A DNA stretch of 64,000 nt from Quercus robur (taxonomy: Eukaryota; Streptophyta; Magnoliopsida; Fagales; Fagaceae), in assembly GCF_932294415.1 (NCBI RefSeq), contig NC_065541.1, forward strand, positions 54,166,290 through 54,230,289, written 5' to 3'. The notes beneath the pieces are model-generated. The model did not search any database and was not told the origin of the DNA. It saw nothing but the letters and a program-made list of their open reading frames with translations. Each line of letters starts with the position of its first letter. Position 1 is the first letter of the stretch. Of the stretch, positions 33,603 to 44,862 are shown piece after piece. Both the position numbers and the translations under genes were made by a program.

Positions 33603-33612
33603 CCTTATATAG
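33603..33612 (-). promoter_or_regulatory. TATA box of the lineage 1 leader region
   Basis: On the minus strand CTATATAAGG stands downstream of the last coding frame, followed by about 240 bases of leader-like DNA up to the TA tract. The place corresponds to the pregenomic promoter in the intergenic region of plant pararetroviruses; compare TATAAATAG in lineage 2. Confidence 0.5.
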
Positions 33613-34153
33613 CTGGAGGAAGCCTTGGATTCTTTAGGAGATTGCTGGAATCACGGAAGGTTAATTGCTTTTATTGGGGGTGAATTTCTTTTCCACCGAA
33701 AGCAAACAATAAACTTCATGATTCTGTCTAGGTACTATTTGGTGAACAGTAATGGTCACTTTCATGAATAGTATTTTGTCCCCTTACTTTTCTGCACAGT
33801 GTTCTGGAACTGCGGGTGAATAGTCATCTATCTGTAGCTTTGCTGGTGCAGGTACTGTTTTGGAATAGTAACCAGGACTGCAAAGGTGGTTCTTGAGCTA
33901 ATCTGGGGCTCTGGAGCTGTTCTGGAGCATCCTAGAGCTGTTTTGCTTAATCGTTGTCCAAATTATAACCATCATAAGGATCTTGAGAATCCTGGAATGG
34001 GTCAATTGGAGCATAATTGACTAATGCTTCTGAAGAGGCAGGAGAGTTCTTTTCTTCTGACTCTAACTGTTCTGATTAAAGGAGCAACTGTTGAGCAAGA
34101 TCCTTCAATTATTTACTAGATTTTTCGGCGATCTGGACGAAATCTAGACTGGA

Positions 34154-34720
34154 CTATGATCTTGTTTTATGAGCAATGGCTCTCTGTACCTGAGGAGGAA
34201 AGTCTTTGTAGATTTTGGGAATAATGTCATTGGTTCTGAAACTATCCCACCATTTTACAAAGAATTTTCTATCTAGCAGGTTCTGGTTGATTGCATAATT
34301 CCACATGCTAATCCAGTGTATTTTGTACTTTATTGTCATGTGCAAAATTGCTGGAAACTGGGAAGTATGTGTATTAACTTGAAATCTGGAGTTGAAGTAT
34401 CTCAGTGCATCCTGAAGGGTTTCGAGGAAGTTCTGTGGAATTGATCCAAACATTTCCCACCACTTGAGGAACCATGAGGGTATCTGCCTAGAGAATTTCT
34501 TGTCAAACTGCATAAACCATGAGTGGTCATAGTTTTTATTTTGATAAAACAAAACATTTTCAAAGGCATCCACATAATCATAAAAATTGTACAAGGGTTC
34601 TGATCCCTCGAGTGCTGTAAGTGTCCTGAGTGAGGAAGGATGTCCCCAGTCTTTGCAACTTACAAAACTTTGGATTATGAATTTATGGTACAAGACCACT
34701 GAAGGGTTGTTTCTATCCAT
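34154..34720 (-). CDS. Pararetroviral downstream frame, unknown (188 aa)
   Basis: An open frame after the RNase H and Pro-rich frames. It is rich in Trp, Phe and Tyr, with 'QIPSWFLKWWEMFG' and 'KIHWISMWNYAINQ'. A region of comparable place and composition follows RNase H in lineage 2 (49375-49828, with 'PFAFWISNWTVFHYL'). I do not recognise the fold. Position and aromatic pattern suggest a shared virus-specific domain beyond RNase H. Confidence 0.5.
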   Translation of the reverse strand: MDRNNPSVVLYHKFIIQSFVSCKDWGHPSSLRTLTALEGSEPLYNFYDYVDAFENVLFYQNKNYDHSWFMQFDKKFSRQIPSWFLKWWEMFGSIPQNFLETLQDALRYFNSRFQVNTHTSQFPAILHMTIKYKIHWISMWNYAINQNLLDRKFFVKWWDSFRTNDIIPKIYKDFPPQVQRAIAHKTRS

Positions 34721-34807
34721 AATATTTTCAATTCTGGCAGACTTTTCTTGGGTGAGAATGCCTTTGTAGAATCTGATGTTCTTCTCTGGGCTTTTGGGAA
34801 GGAAATG

Positions 34808-35278
34808 TCATCCTGTGGGCAACACTTCCATTGCTAATGCTAGCGGATCTGTTATGTGAACCAAATGTGATTCAATATAAGAGATGTGCTGGACAAAAGG
34901 CTTTCTGATGTAAGAAGATCTTCCTGTTCTAGGAGGAAGGGAAGAAGAAGGCTGCTTAGGCACTATCGAGCCAAAAGGTTCTTCAACTGTGTATGGAGAA
35001 ATTGTTTTGGGAGGTGGTGTGGCTAAAGCAGAACTATAACTGTGTTGTCCTTGGGGCCTTTGGTAATTTGGTTTTGGAATGGTAGACACCAAATAACAAT
35101 TGGCAACAATGGATGGTGACACAGGTAAAGTCTTTGTTGGACTAGAAAAAGGTACTAAAGGGCCAGGGTTCTTTGCCTGACTAGTACTTCTAGTGGTTTG
35201 TTGTTTAGGCAACTTTGGAGGTTGGGGTTGTACGGGTTTCTTCCAGGACATTTTGAGCTGGATTCTGCAGAAATTCAC
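34808..35278 (-). CDS. Pro/Ser-rich pararetroviral frame (156 aa)
   Basis: It begins inside the end of the RT frame (overlap 35205-35278, other frame) and codes a Pro/Ser/Gln-rich, probably disordered protein. It may be the N-terminal part of the next frame, separated from it by a stop. Function unknown. Confidence 0.45.
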   Translation of the reverse strand: MNFCRIQLKMSWKKPVQPQPPKLPKQQTTRSTSQAKNPGPLVPFSSPTKTLPVSPSIVANCYLVSTIPKPNYQRPQGQHSYSSALATPPPKTISPYTVEEPFGSIVPKQPSSSLPPRTGRSSYIRKPFVQHISYIESHLVHITDPLALAMEVLPTG

Positions 35279-37199
35279 GGGTTAGGAAGTCAGGAATACT
35301 GTTCTGAGTTCTGGCTATGAATTCAATGTTAAAATCAAAAACTGAAAGGATGGCTTGCCAGCGTGCAAAAATCTGTTTTGATGCAATGTTATGAACATCT
35401 TTTTCTAAAACATGTTTTGCAGATTTACAATCAATCCTTATTAAAAACTTTTGGTTCAAAAGATCACTTTGAAATTTTGAAATGCATAGTACTATAGATA
35501 AAATTTCTTTCTTAATAGTACTATAGTTTAATTGAGTGGGAGTCCAAACTCCTGAATGAAAACAGACAATCTGTTCCGGGGAGGTGGGACTGACACGCTG
35601 AAGGAGAATGCCACCATAACCAATGTTAGAGGCATCTGTCTGGACAATCTTGAAGGAATTTTCTGAGGGGATTCCTAGACAAGGGAGTGTCTTGACATAT
35701 TTCTTGATTTGTTGAACAACCAATGTATGAGTGGGTGTCCAAGGAGGAGGGCTGGTTCGAAGTCTATCAAAGAGAGGCTTGCATTGTTGTCTAAGATTTT
35801 GATAGAAATCAGAAATGTAATTGAGGGATCCTAAGAACCTCTGAAGTTGGGTTTTTTCTAGGATTTCATCTGTAAACTTATCTGCAAACTGAATGGCTCT
35901 ATCTATGGGTTTGATGACACCATGTCTTATATCAAAACCTAAGAATCGAACACTAGTTTGGAAAAGTTTGATCTTTGGAGCTGAAACAACAAGACCATTG
36001 AGCCTGATGGTATGGAGAAATGCTCTAAGGTGTTTCCAATGTTGAGTCAGAGATTCTGAGAAGATGAGTACATCATCAATGTACACAATAATATGACTGG
36101 AGAATGGATTGAAAATCTCATTCATGATGTTTTGGAATTCAAAAGGTGCATTCTTGAGACTAAAGGGCATTACATTCCATTCGTAATGGCCAAAGGGTGT
36201 GGTGAAGGCTGTCTTGTACCTATCAGACTCTTTGATTTGTATTTGCCAAAAATCACTCTTCATGTCAAACTTACTGAAAACCACTGCTTTGCTAAGCCTG
36301 TTAACTAAGTCTCTTTTGTTGGGGATTGGATATCTTATCCATTCTAAGACTTTGTTAAGGGGCTTGTAGTTGATGACAAGTCTAGGGACACCTCTCTCAA
36401 TCTCAGCGTTTTTCTGGACGTAAAAGGCTGGACAGGACCATGGTGACCTAGAGTTTCTGATAATACTTTTCTTAAGAAGATCCTCTATTTCTGCCTTGCA
36501 AGTATCCATGAGTTCCTGGCTCATTTGGATGGGTCTAGCTTTGGTAGGGATGTTCTTTTCATGGAAATCTTTGACATAAGGTAGAGCAACTTCGTGTCTT
36601 TTCCTATGCCAAAAGGCTGTAGGGAGATCAAAGCAGACTTCCTGCTTAAGTTTTTCTTCAAACTTTCTGATCTCTGCTTGATAGCTTTTGCAAGCTAAAT
36701 GCTCATTAATCCTTTTGTAACCCAGTTCATTACTAAGGTACTTAATGTGTTGGGTTTTGGCTTTGATGAGGTTAAGGGTCTTAGAGACAGAAACTTCTTG
36801 GAGACTGCTAATCTCTCTAGGTTCAGGGTTCTTAAGAAACTTAAACTTAACTAGTTGGCCAAAAGGATGGGTAGTGATTCCTTCACTATCCGTGATGAAA
36901 GGATACAACATACACATGAAAGGATTTCCTAAGATGACCCTATTTGTCATATTTTTAACAAGGACAAATGTGGTTTTAAAACACGTATTGTCTTGGCAAA
37001 CATGTGCTTTTGGGATTTTGAATTCAATCTGCATTTTTCCTCCACTTGCGGAAGTTAACCTTTCTTTGGTTTTCCGGAAGTATTTGGAAGGAATGATTCC
37101 TTCTTGAATGCAGTTGAGATCAGCGCTTGAATCTATTAAGGCTATTACCTCAAATTCAAAATCTTTGCTTATGATAATCCTGACTTTGGAGTGCCATTT
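35205..37199 (-). CDS. Pararetroviral protease-reverse transcriptase-RNase H
   Basis: One open frame from 37199 to the stop at 35205; the first ATG is at 37034, inside the protease region. The protease site reads LIDSSAD (about 37140-37119) where DTGA/DTGAD is usual, so the motif is altered. RT signatures: VPRLVINYKPLN, FSKFDMKSDFWQIQI, MPFSLKNAPFEFQ (normally MPFGLKNAPS), and the catalytic YIDD. RNase H: 'VQTDASNIGYGG', 'KKEILSI', 'IRIDCKSA', 'IPDFLTREF', i.e. the D-E-D-D set is present. Length and order match the Caulimoviridae replicase. The frame is open, but the substitutions suggest that it is no longer maintained. Confidence 0.75.
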   Translation of the reverse strand, partial: KWHSKVRIIISKDFEFEVIALIDSSADLNCIQEGIIPSKYFRKTKERLTSASGGKMQIEFKIPKAHVCQDNTCFKTTFVLVKNMTNRVILGNPFMCMLYPFITDSEGITTHPFGQLVKFKFLKNPEPREISSLQEVSVSKTLNLIKAKTQHIKYLSNELGYKRINEHLACKSYQAEIRKFEEKLKQEVCFDLPTAFWHRKRHEVALPYVKDFHEKNIPTKARPIQMSQELMDTCKAEIEDLLKKSIIRNSRSPWSCPAFYVQKNAEIERGVPRLVINYKPLNKVLEWIRYPIPNKRDLVNRLSKAVVFSKFDMKSDFWQIQIKESDRYKTAFTTPFGHYEWNVMPFSLKNAPFEFQNIMNEIFNPFSSHIIVYIDDVLIFSESLTQHWKHLRAFLHTIRLNGLVVSAPKIKLFQTSVRFLGFDIRHGVIKPIDRAIQFADKFTDEILEKTQLQRFLGSLNYISDFYQNLRQQCKPLFDRLRTSPPPWTPTHTLVVQQIKKYVKTLPCLGIPSENSFKIVQTDASNIGYGGILLQRVSPTSPEQIVCFHSGVWTPTQLNYSTIKKEILSIVLCISKFQSDLLNQKFLIRIDCKSAKHVLEKDVHNIASKQIFARWQAILSVFDFNIEFIARTQNSIPDFLTREFLQNPAQNVLEETRTTPTSKVA

Positions 37200-37223
37200 C
37201 TAGAAGTTAATCCTACTTACGGT

Positions 37224-37517
37224 CTATAAGAACGCCTCACTGGAAGGTTCTTGTACCATTTCAGCTGTGGCGTTAATTGTTTCATCAACTTCTTCATCAA
37301 AAGGGTTCTGTAATGTGGATCCTTCCTCATTGCCTCGATGAGAAGTATTTTCTAATTGTTTGACTCTCTGATTTATGAGATTGTGATCTACCCTAAGGAT
37401 GATTAACTCTTGTCTAAGGTTTCTCACATCTGACTTGGTATCCTTAATCTCTTTCTGAAGATCTTGGACGGTGAATTCCTTCTTTGATTTGGTAAACCTA
37501 TTGTAGATTTTTTCCAA
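37224..37517 (-). pseudogene. Coiled-coil segment of lineage 1
   Basis: A 97-residue open piece with heptad-like spacing of Leu/Ile/Val ('LRQELIILRVDHNLINQRVKQLE') between the zinc-knuckle region and the protease. It is cut off from both by stops. Probably part of the coat/assembly region. Confidence 0.5.
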
Positions 37518-37831
37518 ATCAACTTTGGGTTCCTGGATCCTAGGTTTTGATGTACTGGCTTCCTTAACTAGGGTTTTGTGGAACTCACTAAGTCTTTGAG
37601 CTTTCTCAACTGGGTCTTTGATCTGTTCTATGAGATCTAAGAGGAGTTCTTCTTGGTTAGAAAGAACATTGATAGTATTGTTTCTGCAACAACTATCCTT
37701 GCATGGGATGGCTTCATTTGGACTACTAGAGGTGCTGGACGAAGCTCTAGGAGAAAATGAGGACTGATAAATCTTACAGATTTCTCGGTTAATAGAACTA
37801 TTGGGAGACTCTCTTTCTGGGTGGTCAAGTT

Positions 37832-38680
37832 CTAAAAGCTTGGAGATATCTTTACTAATTCAGGAATTGGTAGGGGATATGGCCCTAGCTGGACATTCCT
37901 TCTTAAAATGTCCTCTTTTACCACAATTAAAGCATTTTCCTTTTGCATTTTCCCACAGTACAGTTTGAGATTTCTTATGGACTTGGAGTTTCCTTTCTTA
38001 TAGAAATCATCATTCTTGAACTTCTGTTTTCTATAATGTCTGGAAAATATTTTCTTCCTGTGGAAATCTTTAGAGGTTTCTTTCCCTCTGTACTTGGATA
38101 TCCATTTCTTAGGAAGGATTGAGGTTGAACTCTGAGGCTGGTTATCTAGTTGTCCTATCTCCTTTTCATTGTCTAAGGAGGTTCTGCTAGAACTGCTAGA
38201 GGATAAGTGGGCTTCTAAGACATTTAGCCTTACACTGGCTGAAGTAATGTCTGGTGAAGAGGTGACTGGTTCCTTCTTCACAAGTTCCTCAAGCTTCTGG
38301 GCAACAATTTCTAAGGCTGATTTATCCTTAGGCCTGAGACTGGCTTGTCTGGTTGTGGGGAGTTTGACTAGAGGCTTTTCTAGGGACTGGATAGGTTTGC
38401 TAGGGTTCCCTGGTTGGAGGATAACCTTGTTGTCTACTCGTTCTTCTAGCCTTCAAGCTGTTTCCCAATAACTCCTAAACACTGGTTGGTGTAGTTGTTT
38501 TGCTCTATTACCTTCTTGACAACCTTTTCTTCTGGGGTTGCAAACTTAAAGGGAGAGGCAACTATATTCTCAGTACCACGGTGGTTAAAGAGTATGGCAT
38601 TCTGGGGAGGATGGCTAGACCTAACAATTTCTGGTTTGCTAGAGCTTGGAGCATCCTTGTTGGGAAGTAATTTCCAATTA
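37832..38680 (-). pseudogene. Coat-type region with CCHC zinc knuckle, lineage 1
   Basis: Minus-strand pieces carry a Ser/Lys-rich stretch, then a basic Lys/Arg-rich zone and, in a shifted frame at 37934-37893, the knuckle CFNCGKRGHFKKEC (C-x2-C-x4-H-x4-C). This knuckle is found in caulimovirid coat proteins and in retrotransposon gag. The part 38281-38680 continues upstream in a frame broken by stops. Broken, therefore not a working capsid gene. Confidence 0.65.
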
Positions 38681-38706
38681 GTTTTGGTAATGACACAAGA
38701 CTTTTT

Positions 38707-38895
38707 ATGCCATTGAAAATGTTAAAGAAGGAATTCACCCCTGATATGGATGCTCTAACCAAGGAATTTAATTCTGAAGGAAACAGAGTCAAAAGAGAAG
38801 CCTACAAAGCCAACCATACCAAAGAACAAAAAGAAGAAGTTTTGGAGAAATGGAAACTATTCATGAGAGAGGTATCCAGTGATAATATATATATG
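38707..38895 (+). other. Lys/Glu-rich coding-like fragment facing away from lineage 1
   Basis: A plus-strand open piece, 'FTPDMDALTKEFNSEGNRVKREAY' in character (charged, helical), directly beside the minus-strand element. It may be an inverted fragment of the same or a related virus. I could not show similarity to any other part of the window. Confidence 0.3.
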
Positions 38896-38925
38896 ATTAG
38901 GTTTTTTATGGTTTATTTATATTGA

Positions 38926-39157
38926 ACTCATCGCTTTCTACACTGAATTAATTCACTTGGCACAAAAATTAAAAAACTTACATTAGATAAGACACGTGGC
39001 GCAAAATTAAACTCTAATTGAATTCCAATTTTTAAAATGAATTAATTAACTTGGCACAAAAATTTGAAAACTTAGATTAAATGAGACACATAGAGCAAAA
39101 TTAGACTTTAATTAAATTTCAATTTGAAATCTAATTGGAATTTCTCTCAGTTTTACC

Positions 39158-39188
<31 letters not shown>

Positions 39189-39765
39189 TAGAGAAAGTAA
39201 CTATTAATATTTGAATGGAAAAGATTCTTAGAGCATCTACAATAGATTAGCTAAATCTATTTTTTGAAGAGCAAACCCCAAAAATCAACTCCAACAGATT
39301 CTCCAAATGCAAAACTTTTCCAAAAAAAATTTTAAAGTTACTACAATGCTTCTCTAGATATAGAAAACACTGTAGCAACTCCAAATGAATTTTTCTACTT
39401 AAAAAAAATCATACAAGTCAATAAAAAAAATACTTTCTCTCTCCTCTCACAACGGCTACAAACACAACAATCATTTCTCTTAAACATCTCTAAACTCAAG
39501 CATAATCAAAATGCAAACTCAAAAACACAATCTTAAAATTAATCAAATCATAACCAAAAAAAAAAACAGAAGTCATCTGACCCATCTGGGCTGCGTTAGG
39601 GAGGAAGACGAGTGGCAGCAGAGCGGAAGGCGCGGCTTGGCACAGTGAACTTCAATTCTGCGCCTGCCTGTGTCCTTCGATCAACGGTGGAGCAAGCAAG
39701 ATATCTCTCGCTTGTTCTTTCTCTGTTTCTTATCACATAGAGAGCTAGAGAGTGTTCTAGAATCA

Positions 39766-39817
<52 letters not shown>

Positions 39818-40436
39818 TGGAATCAAGTAGAAAAAGAAAAAGAAGGGAGTTAGAGTGGGTGTACGTGTGTGTGGAGGAAAAAAAAAGTACGGATGAAATT
39901 GAAAGGAAAAATAGTATAAAGAATAAGAAATGCTACTACACATTTTTACAATAAATCTTAAGTAACAGATTGTTATTAGCTAATATTGATGAGTAAAAAA
40001 ATAATTTTAGTAGTGGATTTAAATTAGAACTAATAACAACTTTCCACATAAGATTTTGCTGTGATTCTTGTGAAAGTATTACGAAAAATGTTGTAAATAT
40101 AACACTTTTCATTGAAAAATATAGTTGTTGGAAATGAACATATGAAGAATAAATGATTATTAAAAAAAGAATAATGAATGAATGAATGAATGAAAAAATA
40201 ATATTTAAATGAAACGGAAAAAATAATAAAGAATCTATTAGAAAGTATATTTAAAAAAATAAATAAATAAAAACCTAAATATTACTGTTTACTTTTTAAA
40301 ATTGAGATAAAAGGAACCTCTTAGGTATCAAGTATCAATTATAAAGCCAGTAGGGGCCACCTGCGCCTCGCAAGGCTTTATTACCTTCTTTTAACAATTG
40401 ACCAAAAGTAAGAAACAAAATATGTAAAACAGAATC
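38926..40436. other. Repeat-rich intergenic DNA with a (GA)n microsatellite
   Basis: Holds a local duplication of 'gaattaattcacttggcacaaaaattaaaaaactta' (38945 and 39040), a (TA)n tract (39163-39188), a MITE-like zone (39235-39430) and a (GA)n tract at 39767-39815. 39590-39700 is GC-richer and may be a captured gene fragment. No gene is called; the open frames over the GA tract are low complexity. Confidence 0.5.
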
Positions 40437-41471
40437 TCACAAAGTAGATTTGGTCTCACCAACAACACATTCACACCCTCTAATAAAATCCCTAATGCCT
40501 TTGAACAAAGCTTGGGCCTTTGTCGGGTCAAACAGCTCCACAGCATGAAAGCCTTCTTCATCAAACTCAGCCACCACGTGCACCCCACGTGCCTCCAAAA
40601 TCTTCACAAGCTCCTTCTGCCTATCCTGCAATGGGTCCCCACCATAACCCCTTACCAAACACCTTGGTAGCCGTCCGATCTTCGCATCATGGGACCCGCC
40701 CACCGTCGGATTACAGTACTCGTGATCACGATCCGCATCCTTTGGCAAAGCAAGGGCCCACATTAAGTCATTAGCAGTCAAGGGCAAGATCCGATCGTTG
40801 ATCAACCTGATATCTGATCCTGTCCTCTGGACCCCACCAAAGTAAGGCTGATTCAATATCAACCCTTTGATCTCCACAGGTTTGATATCAACATCAAGAG
40901 CGCGTAGACCTGTATGGTACACGATATTTCCTCCAGCACTACTGCCCATTAGAAAGCAACGTGAAAAGTCTGCGTACCGTCTCAACCATGCATCACAGCC
41001 ATTGATATCATCTTCATCCTTCTTGGCTTGGTTCCGGATCCACATGATGGCGTCCATGGCATCATCGTAAGCAGCTGGAAGACGATGTTCAGGAGCGAGA
41101 CGGTACTCGACGGAGACGATAAGAGCTGGGAATTGAGCTGCCATGTTGGAACATGAATCATGGAAAGGCTGTGAAGCTGCGCTGAAGAGAACAAAGCCTC
41201 CGCCATGGAAGTATATAATGACAGGAAGCTTTTGGTTTTGGTTTTGAGGGACAGGGTGTGGGAGGAAGAGCCTGAGAAAAGTTTTGGTTTTGGGGTTAAG
41301 AGGGATGTCCTTGGAGAGAGCGAGTAGTTGGGTTGAGGGGTCTTTGCTTGGTTCTGGATTTGTGGATGCGGGGGGGAATGGGGTGAGTCGAGTGAGTGAG
41401 CCATCTGGGTTGGGACTGATGTTGAGGAATTTGTAGGGATCAATATTGGAGGTTTTTGTTTGGTCTACCAT
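40437..41471 (-). CDS. Carboxylesterase (CXE1/CXE20-like), complete triad
   Basis: Single-exon, 344-residue plant carboxylesterase of the HSL/GID1-like alpha/beta-hydrolase group. It has [18 protein letters not shown] (11-28), the oxyanion motif HGGG (89-92), [19 protein letters not shown] (119-137), the nucleophile elbow GSSAGGN with Ser178, acid Asp279 ([10 protein letters not shown]) and His309 (EEGFHAVE). It should be a soluble esterase acting on small esters; substrates cannot be told from sequence. The nearest known relatives are AtCXE20 and kiwifruit CXE1. It is clearly the same subfamily as the three serine-less copies at 0-5.5 kb. The start at 41471 gives normal family length. A PIF/Harbinger element lies 193 bp upstream. 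Confidence 0.95.
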   Translation of the reverse strand: MVDQTKTSNIDPYKFLNISPNPDGSLTRLTPFPPASTNPEPSKDPSTQLLALSKDIPLNPKTKTFLRLFLPHPVPQNQNQKLPVIIYFHGGGFVLFSAASQPFHDSCSNMAAQFPALIVSVEYRLAPEHRLPAAYDDAMDAIMWIRNQAKKDEDDINGCDAWLRRYADFSRCFLMGSSAGGNIVYHTGLRALDVDIKPVEIKGLILNQPYFGGVQRTGSDIRLINDRILPLTANDLMWALALPKDADRDHEYCNPTVGGSHDAKIGRLPRCLVRGYGGDPLQDRQKELVKILEARGVHVVAEFDEEGFHAVELFDPTKAQALFKGIRDFIRGCECVVGETKSTL

Positions 41472-41664
41472 GATTGAATCTTGAATCTCTGTGTGTGTTT
41501 GAGTGGAAGAGAAGATATGGGGAGAGATGGTATGAGAAAATGAGGTGATTATAACAGGCAGGAAGGTGTAGGTGTATGAAATGGACTATGCCATTATGGA
41601 CTAGTTTGTTTGGTAGATGCATACTTTATTACTTTAGACCTTTTCTTTTTTGGCTGAAACTTTA

Positions 41665-42815
41665 GGCCTTGTTTGGATTTATTTTTTTCATTACTCATCA
41701 CTCATCACTCAATTTCCGTCACTTATCACTCATTATTTATTGCTCATCACTCATCACTTAAAATATCCTACCTGTTTGGTTTTTGTTTTCCCTTCCCATC
41801 ACTCAAATATTTCTACTGTTTGTGGGACCCACTGCCGGAGCACCATGTCAATGAGTATAGTTAGCCTACCTGTCTCCCTCAACTCTTTTCATTTCATTTT
41901 CCTCTCTTTCAGTCACCATTGCCCTGTTACTCTCCCAACACAAACCCAAACCCAGGTAAGATAGAAGACAATCGGTGTAGCGGCGGCACCAATCTCCCAC
42001 CTCTAACGCGTAGCAGTGTTGATCGGCGCTAATCTCCCACCTTCTCAACCCAGCACTGATCTCCACGTTTTATTGGTGTTGATTTTTGAAAACCCCAAGG
42101 CTTGATTTTTTTGGGTATTGTTATGTTTGTGCTCTGTTTTTTCTGTTGTTCATGCCCCTTTCTTTGTCTCTGTTGCTTGTGCTTTACTGCTTTTTTTTTT
42201 CTTTTTTCTTTTTATTTTTTTTATTTATGGTGCTTGTGGTTACCTCTGTTAGTGCTTGGCTGAAGAGAAAGCACACAAAAACAAGATTAAGGAGAGAAAA
42301 GTTTGTGGGTTTGTGTTTCTGTGTTAGTGTGAATGATCTAACTCATGTGTTTATGGGTTTGATTTTCTGGGTTTGAGAAATCGATACCCATGTGTTTCTA
42401 TTTTTTTTTTTTTTTTTTTGATAAAGTATATTTGGTGTTTCTGTGAAGAAGAAAAGAAAGAAAAAGAATGAAGAAGAAGAAAAAAATGGCCATTGGAGTG
42501 AGTCTATGAAGAAGAAAGAAAGAATAAGAAACAAGAAGAAAAAGGTGCACCTAACGTTACTTGTCTCTGGCTATGGGTCCCATGAATGTGTGTTTAATTA
42601 TGAAAATGTCATTGGAAACTGAAAACACCTAAAATGTGTTTTCAGTTTCCATAACTCATAACTCAAAAATCAGAGAATTGAGTGATGGAAACAAAAACTG
42701 GAAACAATTGAAAACAAAATCCAAACAAGCTTTTTTGCATGGGTCCCACCATTTTCGAGTTATGAGTTATGAAAACAAAGTTATGAGTTATGAAAACTCA
42801 AAATCCAAACACCCC
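41665..42815. mobile_element. PIF/Harbinger (Tourist-like) element, 1.15 kb, TSD TTA
   Basis: Tips GGCCTTGTTTGGATTT and (inverted) GGGGTGTTTGGATTTT, flanked by TTA at 41662-41664 and 42816-42818, as expected for PIF/Harbinger. Subterminal zones contain many short repeats ('tcatcactcatcactc' left; 'ttatgagttatgaaaac' right). The interior (41860-42560) is non-repetitive and codes no transposase. It is inserted 193 bp before the ATG of the CXE gene. Confidence 0.85.
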
Positions 42816-42818
42816 TTA

Positions 42819-44862
42819 GACTCTTCATTGACTTGCTTTGTTGTCCTATTATCTGTATATTAATTTCATTTTAATGCACAATTTATTTGTATTTATTTTT
42901 TCCCTTTAAGTATTTCTATATTTGGCTTTGTTGTATATTAATATCATTTAATTGTATTTATTTAATTTCATTTAATGCACACTTTATTTGTATTTATTTT
43001 TGAAATTATTATTTGAGATTTTTTAATAATATAAAAAGTCTTCTTAATGGGTGCCATTAAAACATTTGTTAATTGACTATTTTAGAAAAAAAAAATTGAT
43101 ACCACTTTAATAGAAAATATAAAAAACTGTCAAAACAGTTTTTTTTTTTTTTTTTTTTGAGAAGTTACATTTTTATTTTCTCATAAATTTTTTTTGAAAA
43201 AAAAAAGTTTATAAACTAATGTTCATAGGGTATCTATTAACTTTTCCCTAATATAAATAGCATATTTTATTATAAAAAATTAAACCATACAATGTTTTTG
43301 AATCTAATTTTTATATATTCATAAATAAAAATCATTTTATCAAATTAACTCAAATAATATAACTTCAAGGTATTGTTTTTGCTTCATATATTTCACCATA
43401 TATAATAAACACCAGAAAATTAGTATACATTTTTTAAAATAATTAATTAATTAAACTAGAAATTATTATCTATTGGTTAATATAACTATATAGTTTATTT
43501 TAATTTAAGAAAATAAGATACAACATCTAAAAATAGGATAAAACTATATAGTTTCGTTAACCAATAAATCATAGAATATTTAATTTAATTATTTTTAAAA
43601 AATTATAATAATTTTTATGTTGCACTGCCGTTAAACGATTGAATTTATTTGAAAAATGCATCTAGTTTTGTACCACAAAAAAAAAAAAAAAACAAAAAAA
43701 AAAAACAAAACAAAACAAAAAAACAAAAAAACAAAAAAAACCTTCCGAATTGTCGTAAAATGTCCAAAGAATATACGAAGTATAAGCTTCGGAGTTGAAA
43801 AAGGTTATATGACTAATAAAGTTGAAGACCTTTTTTTTTTTTGGGTGTGAAATAATTAAAATTTACTACCACCCCACTCATCCCTTAAAGATTAGAGTAT
43901 TATATTAGCATGAGCCATATAGTGCATCAATAAATGTGTATAGAAAATTGACCCTATATTTATGATGTTGCAAGTTGCAACCAGGATCATGGACAACCTG
44001 TTTATTCAATTTAATTAGCGAAGAAAAAGGGCATGCATGGACCAGGTCCAGAACCACCTCAATCCCTGCCTCATTTATTGCCAACTATACATTAACAAAC
44101 TCATAATCGATCATAAATTCAAGTCAATGATATACCGCTTCTTTGAAATACGAGCCAAAGAGGGGAAAATAAGTGTGGAACGAATCTCTCTTCAAATGGT
44201 CATGGTTGGATTAAATCCTCTAAAACTCTTCTTTTTTTTCTTTTTCTTTTTCTTTTTGATGAGACTCTAAAACTCTTGTGATAATTCAAATGTAGAGATT
44301 TTAAAATCCTATTCATTTATTCTAAAATGAGTGGATTATAATTTGTAACAACATCAATATATAAAGATAGGTAATTAATAATTATCTTGTGTGCCAAGAG
44401 TTTTGTTGTAATTTAATTGGTACTTTTTTTAAATAAGATTTAGGAGAAAATAATTCGAGTTGTGGAGTTAATAGCATATTGTAACTATCCAAAAAAAAAA
44501 AAAAAAAAAGTTAACTATCATAATTTTGATATGCACATAATTAGAAAAATTCTAAACATACTACAAATTTTACTATATAACTTATTGTAACTAACTCAAA
44601 AAAAAAGTTAAAGTATCATGATTTTTTTTTTTTTAATGAGAACTATCATGATTTTGATATGCATATAATTAGGAAAATTTTAAACAAACTACAAATTTTA
44701 TTATATAACTTATACAAACGGGCATAATAATAAATATCAAAATTGCCAATTAGCTTGACAATAATGTGATAAATATAATCCACTTATTTAAAAATGACTA
44801 TAATAAAGTTAGTATTAGAAATTTAAAGCTGCTTATTGATTGTAAGGTTAAAAAAAATCACT
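42819..44862. other. AT-rich intergenic DNA with a MITE-like unit
   Basis: Mostly A/T. 43050-43250 shares 'ataccactttaatagaaaatataaaaaactgtcaaaa' with the MULE-MITE at 59651-59834 and is probably a diverged relative. There are A-rich runs at 43679-43738 and 44494-44509. 44500-44720 has an imperfect direct repeat ('aactatcatgattttgatatgca'). No gene seen. Confidence 0.45.

Larger units (their letters stand above)
33370..38700 (-). mobile_element. Endogenous pararetrovirus-like element, lineage 1
   Basis: Order on the minus strand: coat-type region with a CCHC zinc knuckle (37934-37893), coiled-coil part, aspartic protease, reverse transcriptase and RNase H in one frame, two further frames, then a non-coding zone with a TATA box. 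No integrase, chromodomain or LTR pair was found. That points to Caulimoviridae rather than Ty3/Gypsy, though RT sequence analysis would be decisive. The coat and coiled-coil parts have stops; the protease-RT-RNase H frame is open for about 660 codons. No movement-protein domain was recognised. It is an old integrated fragment, not a complete viral genome. Confidence 0.7.

Noticed and set aside
33347..38926. LTR pair around the lineage 1 element
   Set aside because: The non-coding zone at 33370-34140 was compared by eye with the DNA beyond 38700; no direct copy was found.
39596..39954. Frames over the GA microsatellite
   Set aside because: Ser-Leu or Arg-Glu repeats from (GA)n; not a gene.
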